Below are positions 6,584 to 7,357 of a DNA stretch of 7,357 nucleotides, piece by piece. The stretch spans positions 1 to 7,357 of the forward strand of contig CALXAS010000072.1 of assembly GCA_944386315.1 (NCBI GenBank), given 5' to 3'. The notes below the pieces were generated by a model. That model was given only the letters and a program-made list of their open reading frames with translations, was not told the DNA's origin and made no database searches. Both the position numbers and the translations under genes were made by a program. Source of the stretch: an uncultured Clostridia bacterium (lineage in GTDB: Bacteria > Bacillota > Clostridia > TANB77 > CAG-508). Position 1 is the first letter of the stretch; each line of letters begins with the position of its first letter.

Positions 6584-7186
6584 TTATTCTTCTCTATTCA
6601 CATAAGGCACTGCTGTTTCGTTGGCTAATTCATTTCTTACTGTATTGGTTTCTTCTTCGTTTGCAATTGTATTTGTTATCTCGTTGACTTGCTCTTCGTT
6701 TGTTATTGTGTTAGTTTGCCCTTCTTCCGTTTCATTTGTCATTATTGCATTTGTTTGTGTTTGCTCTTGCATATTAGCAGCAATATCTTTTATATTTTCA
6801 AAAACAGATTGGAAGTAAAAATACTCTGCTATCAAAACAATTATCATAAAAACAATTACTGCAATAGCTCTTTTTACCAATTTTTCTGGCTTTAGCCTTT
6901 TATCTTGATATTTCTGGTAGCTTGCTGCTAAAAATGGCACACTTAAGATAATATTGACTGGTACAAAAACGTAAGTAAGATATGTTTTTGACTGCTCTAT
7001 AACTGTTTCTTCCATTCCCCAGCCACTTAATAGGCAAACTAAAGAAACAAGTATATAATGAACTGCAAAACTAATTGCAATAAATATAATTTTATTCATT
7101 TTAGACATTTTCTTTACAAATTGATAAATAATGAAAAGTGCAACCGCATTGACCACTACCATTGCTAACATCATCCATATATCCAT
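6584..7186 (-). CDS. Four-helix membrane protein with Asn/Thr/Glu-rich C-terminal tail, unknown function
   Basis: I do not recognise this family. Counted from ATG 7186 it has 200 residues and four hydrophobic helices (about 4-24, 33-54, 69-89, 106-126). The loops after helices 1 and 3 are strongly basic (KKMSKMNK and KYQDKRLKPEKLVKR). By the positive-inside rule they are cytoplasmic, which places both ends outside. Residues about 131-200 form a low-complexity tail rich in Asn, Thr and Glu, with a loosely repeated TNT(I/V)xNE motif near 158, 171 and 180. The start is uncertain. ATG 7231 would add 15 charged residues but has no visible ribosome binding site. ATG 7186 has a purine-rich run with GAAGGG (7199-7204) 12 bases upstream and starts right at the first helix. 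It lies between mutL and miaA, probably in the same transcript. Confidence 0.8.
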   Translation of the reverse strand: MDIWMMLAMVVVNAVALFIIYQFVKKMSKMNKIIFIAISFAVHYILVSLVCLLSGWGMEETVIEQSKTYLTYVFVPVNIILSVPFLAASYQKYQDKRLKPEKLVKRAIAVIVFMIIVLIAEYFYFQSVFENIKDIAANMQEQTQTNAIMTNETEEGQTNTITNEEQVNEITNTIANEEETNTVRNELANETAVPYVNREE

Positions 7187-7251
7187 TTTTTCTTCTTTCC
7201 CTTCTTTCCACCTGTATTTCACAAGTGACATATATTTTAAATTTATTTTTC

Positions 7252-7357
7252 TTATCTTCTAGCAAATTTTTTCTCTATATCATTTTTTGTCATTTTTATA
7301 GCTGTTGGTCTTCCATGTGGGCAAGTAAAAGGATTTGGAAGTACTAATAGCTTATCT
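7252..7357 (-). CDS. mutL: DNA mismatch repair protein MutL, C-terminal end only
   Basis: Only the last 34 codons and the stop are present; the rest lies beyond the right edge. The visible peptide contains PNPFTCPHGRPTAIKMTK and ends in EKKFARR. The CPHGRP motif is a conserved part of the metal-binding site in the C-terminal dimerisation/endonuclease domain of MutL proteins from bacteria that lack MutH. It therefore supports both the identity and a nicking type of MutL. MutL couples MutS mismatch recognition to strand removal. The following membrane-protein gene begins 65 bases later (or 20 if the upstream ATG is used), and no terminator separates them. Confidence 0.9.
   Translation of the reverse strand, partial: DKLLVLPNPFTCPHGRPTAIKMTKNDIEKKFARR

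Noticed and set aside
1..7357. A novel defence system, mobile island or CRISPR array
   Set aside because: All genes are co-oriented, core-type, of similar base composition, and no transposase, integrase, spacer-repeat pattern or tRNA-flanked junction is visible.

Overview
The window is a stretch of low-GC Firmicutes chromosome, most likely from a Clostridia-type bacterium. The evidence is AT-rich DNA with strong use of AGA, ATA and TTA codons, the SepF/DivIVA division proteins, a MutL carrying the CPHGRP endonuclease-type motif, and AGGAGG-type ribosome binding sites. Every gene I can support lies on the minus strand, so transcription runs from the right end to the left. The long plus-strand reading frames are shadows of these genes.

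In transcription order the layout is as follows. (1) The last 34 codons of mutL. (2) A four-helix membrane protein of unknown function with an Asn/Thr/Glu-rich external tail. (3) miaA, tRNA dimethylallyltransferase. (4) An HlyD-like membrane-anchored protein that overlaps miaA by 23 bases. (5) sepF, with its own promoter. (6) divIVA, closed by a hairpin terminator. (7) rsmD, preceded by two promoter-like sequences, followed closely by a small coiled-coil gene and a second hairpin terminator. (8) An FtsK/SpoIIIE DNA translocase with its own promoter, which runs off the left edge of the window.

The region combines repair and RNA modification (mutL, miaA, rsmD) with division and chromosome segregation (sepF, divIVA, ftsK). 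SepF and DivIVA act at the septum and curved membrane, and FtsK/SpoIIIE pumps DNA through the closing septum. The HlyD-like protein sits immediately upstream of sepF with no transporter gene beside it here, so a role at the envelope or division site is a reasonable inference but unproven. No mobile element, CRISPR array, phage gene, RNA gene or foreign-looking island is visible. The region looks like conserved core chromosome. Its least explained parts are the tailed membrane protein, the transporter-less HlyD-like protein and the DivIVA-like coiled-coil protein after rsmD.
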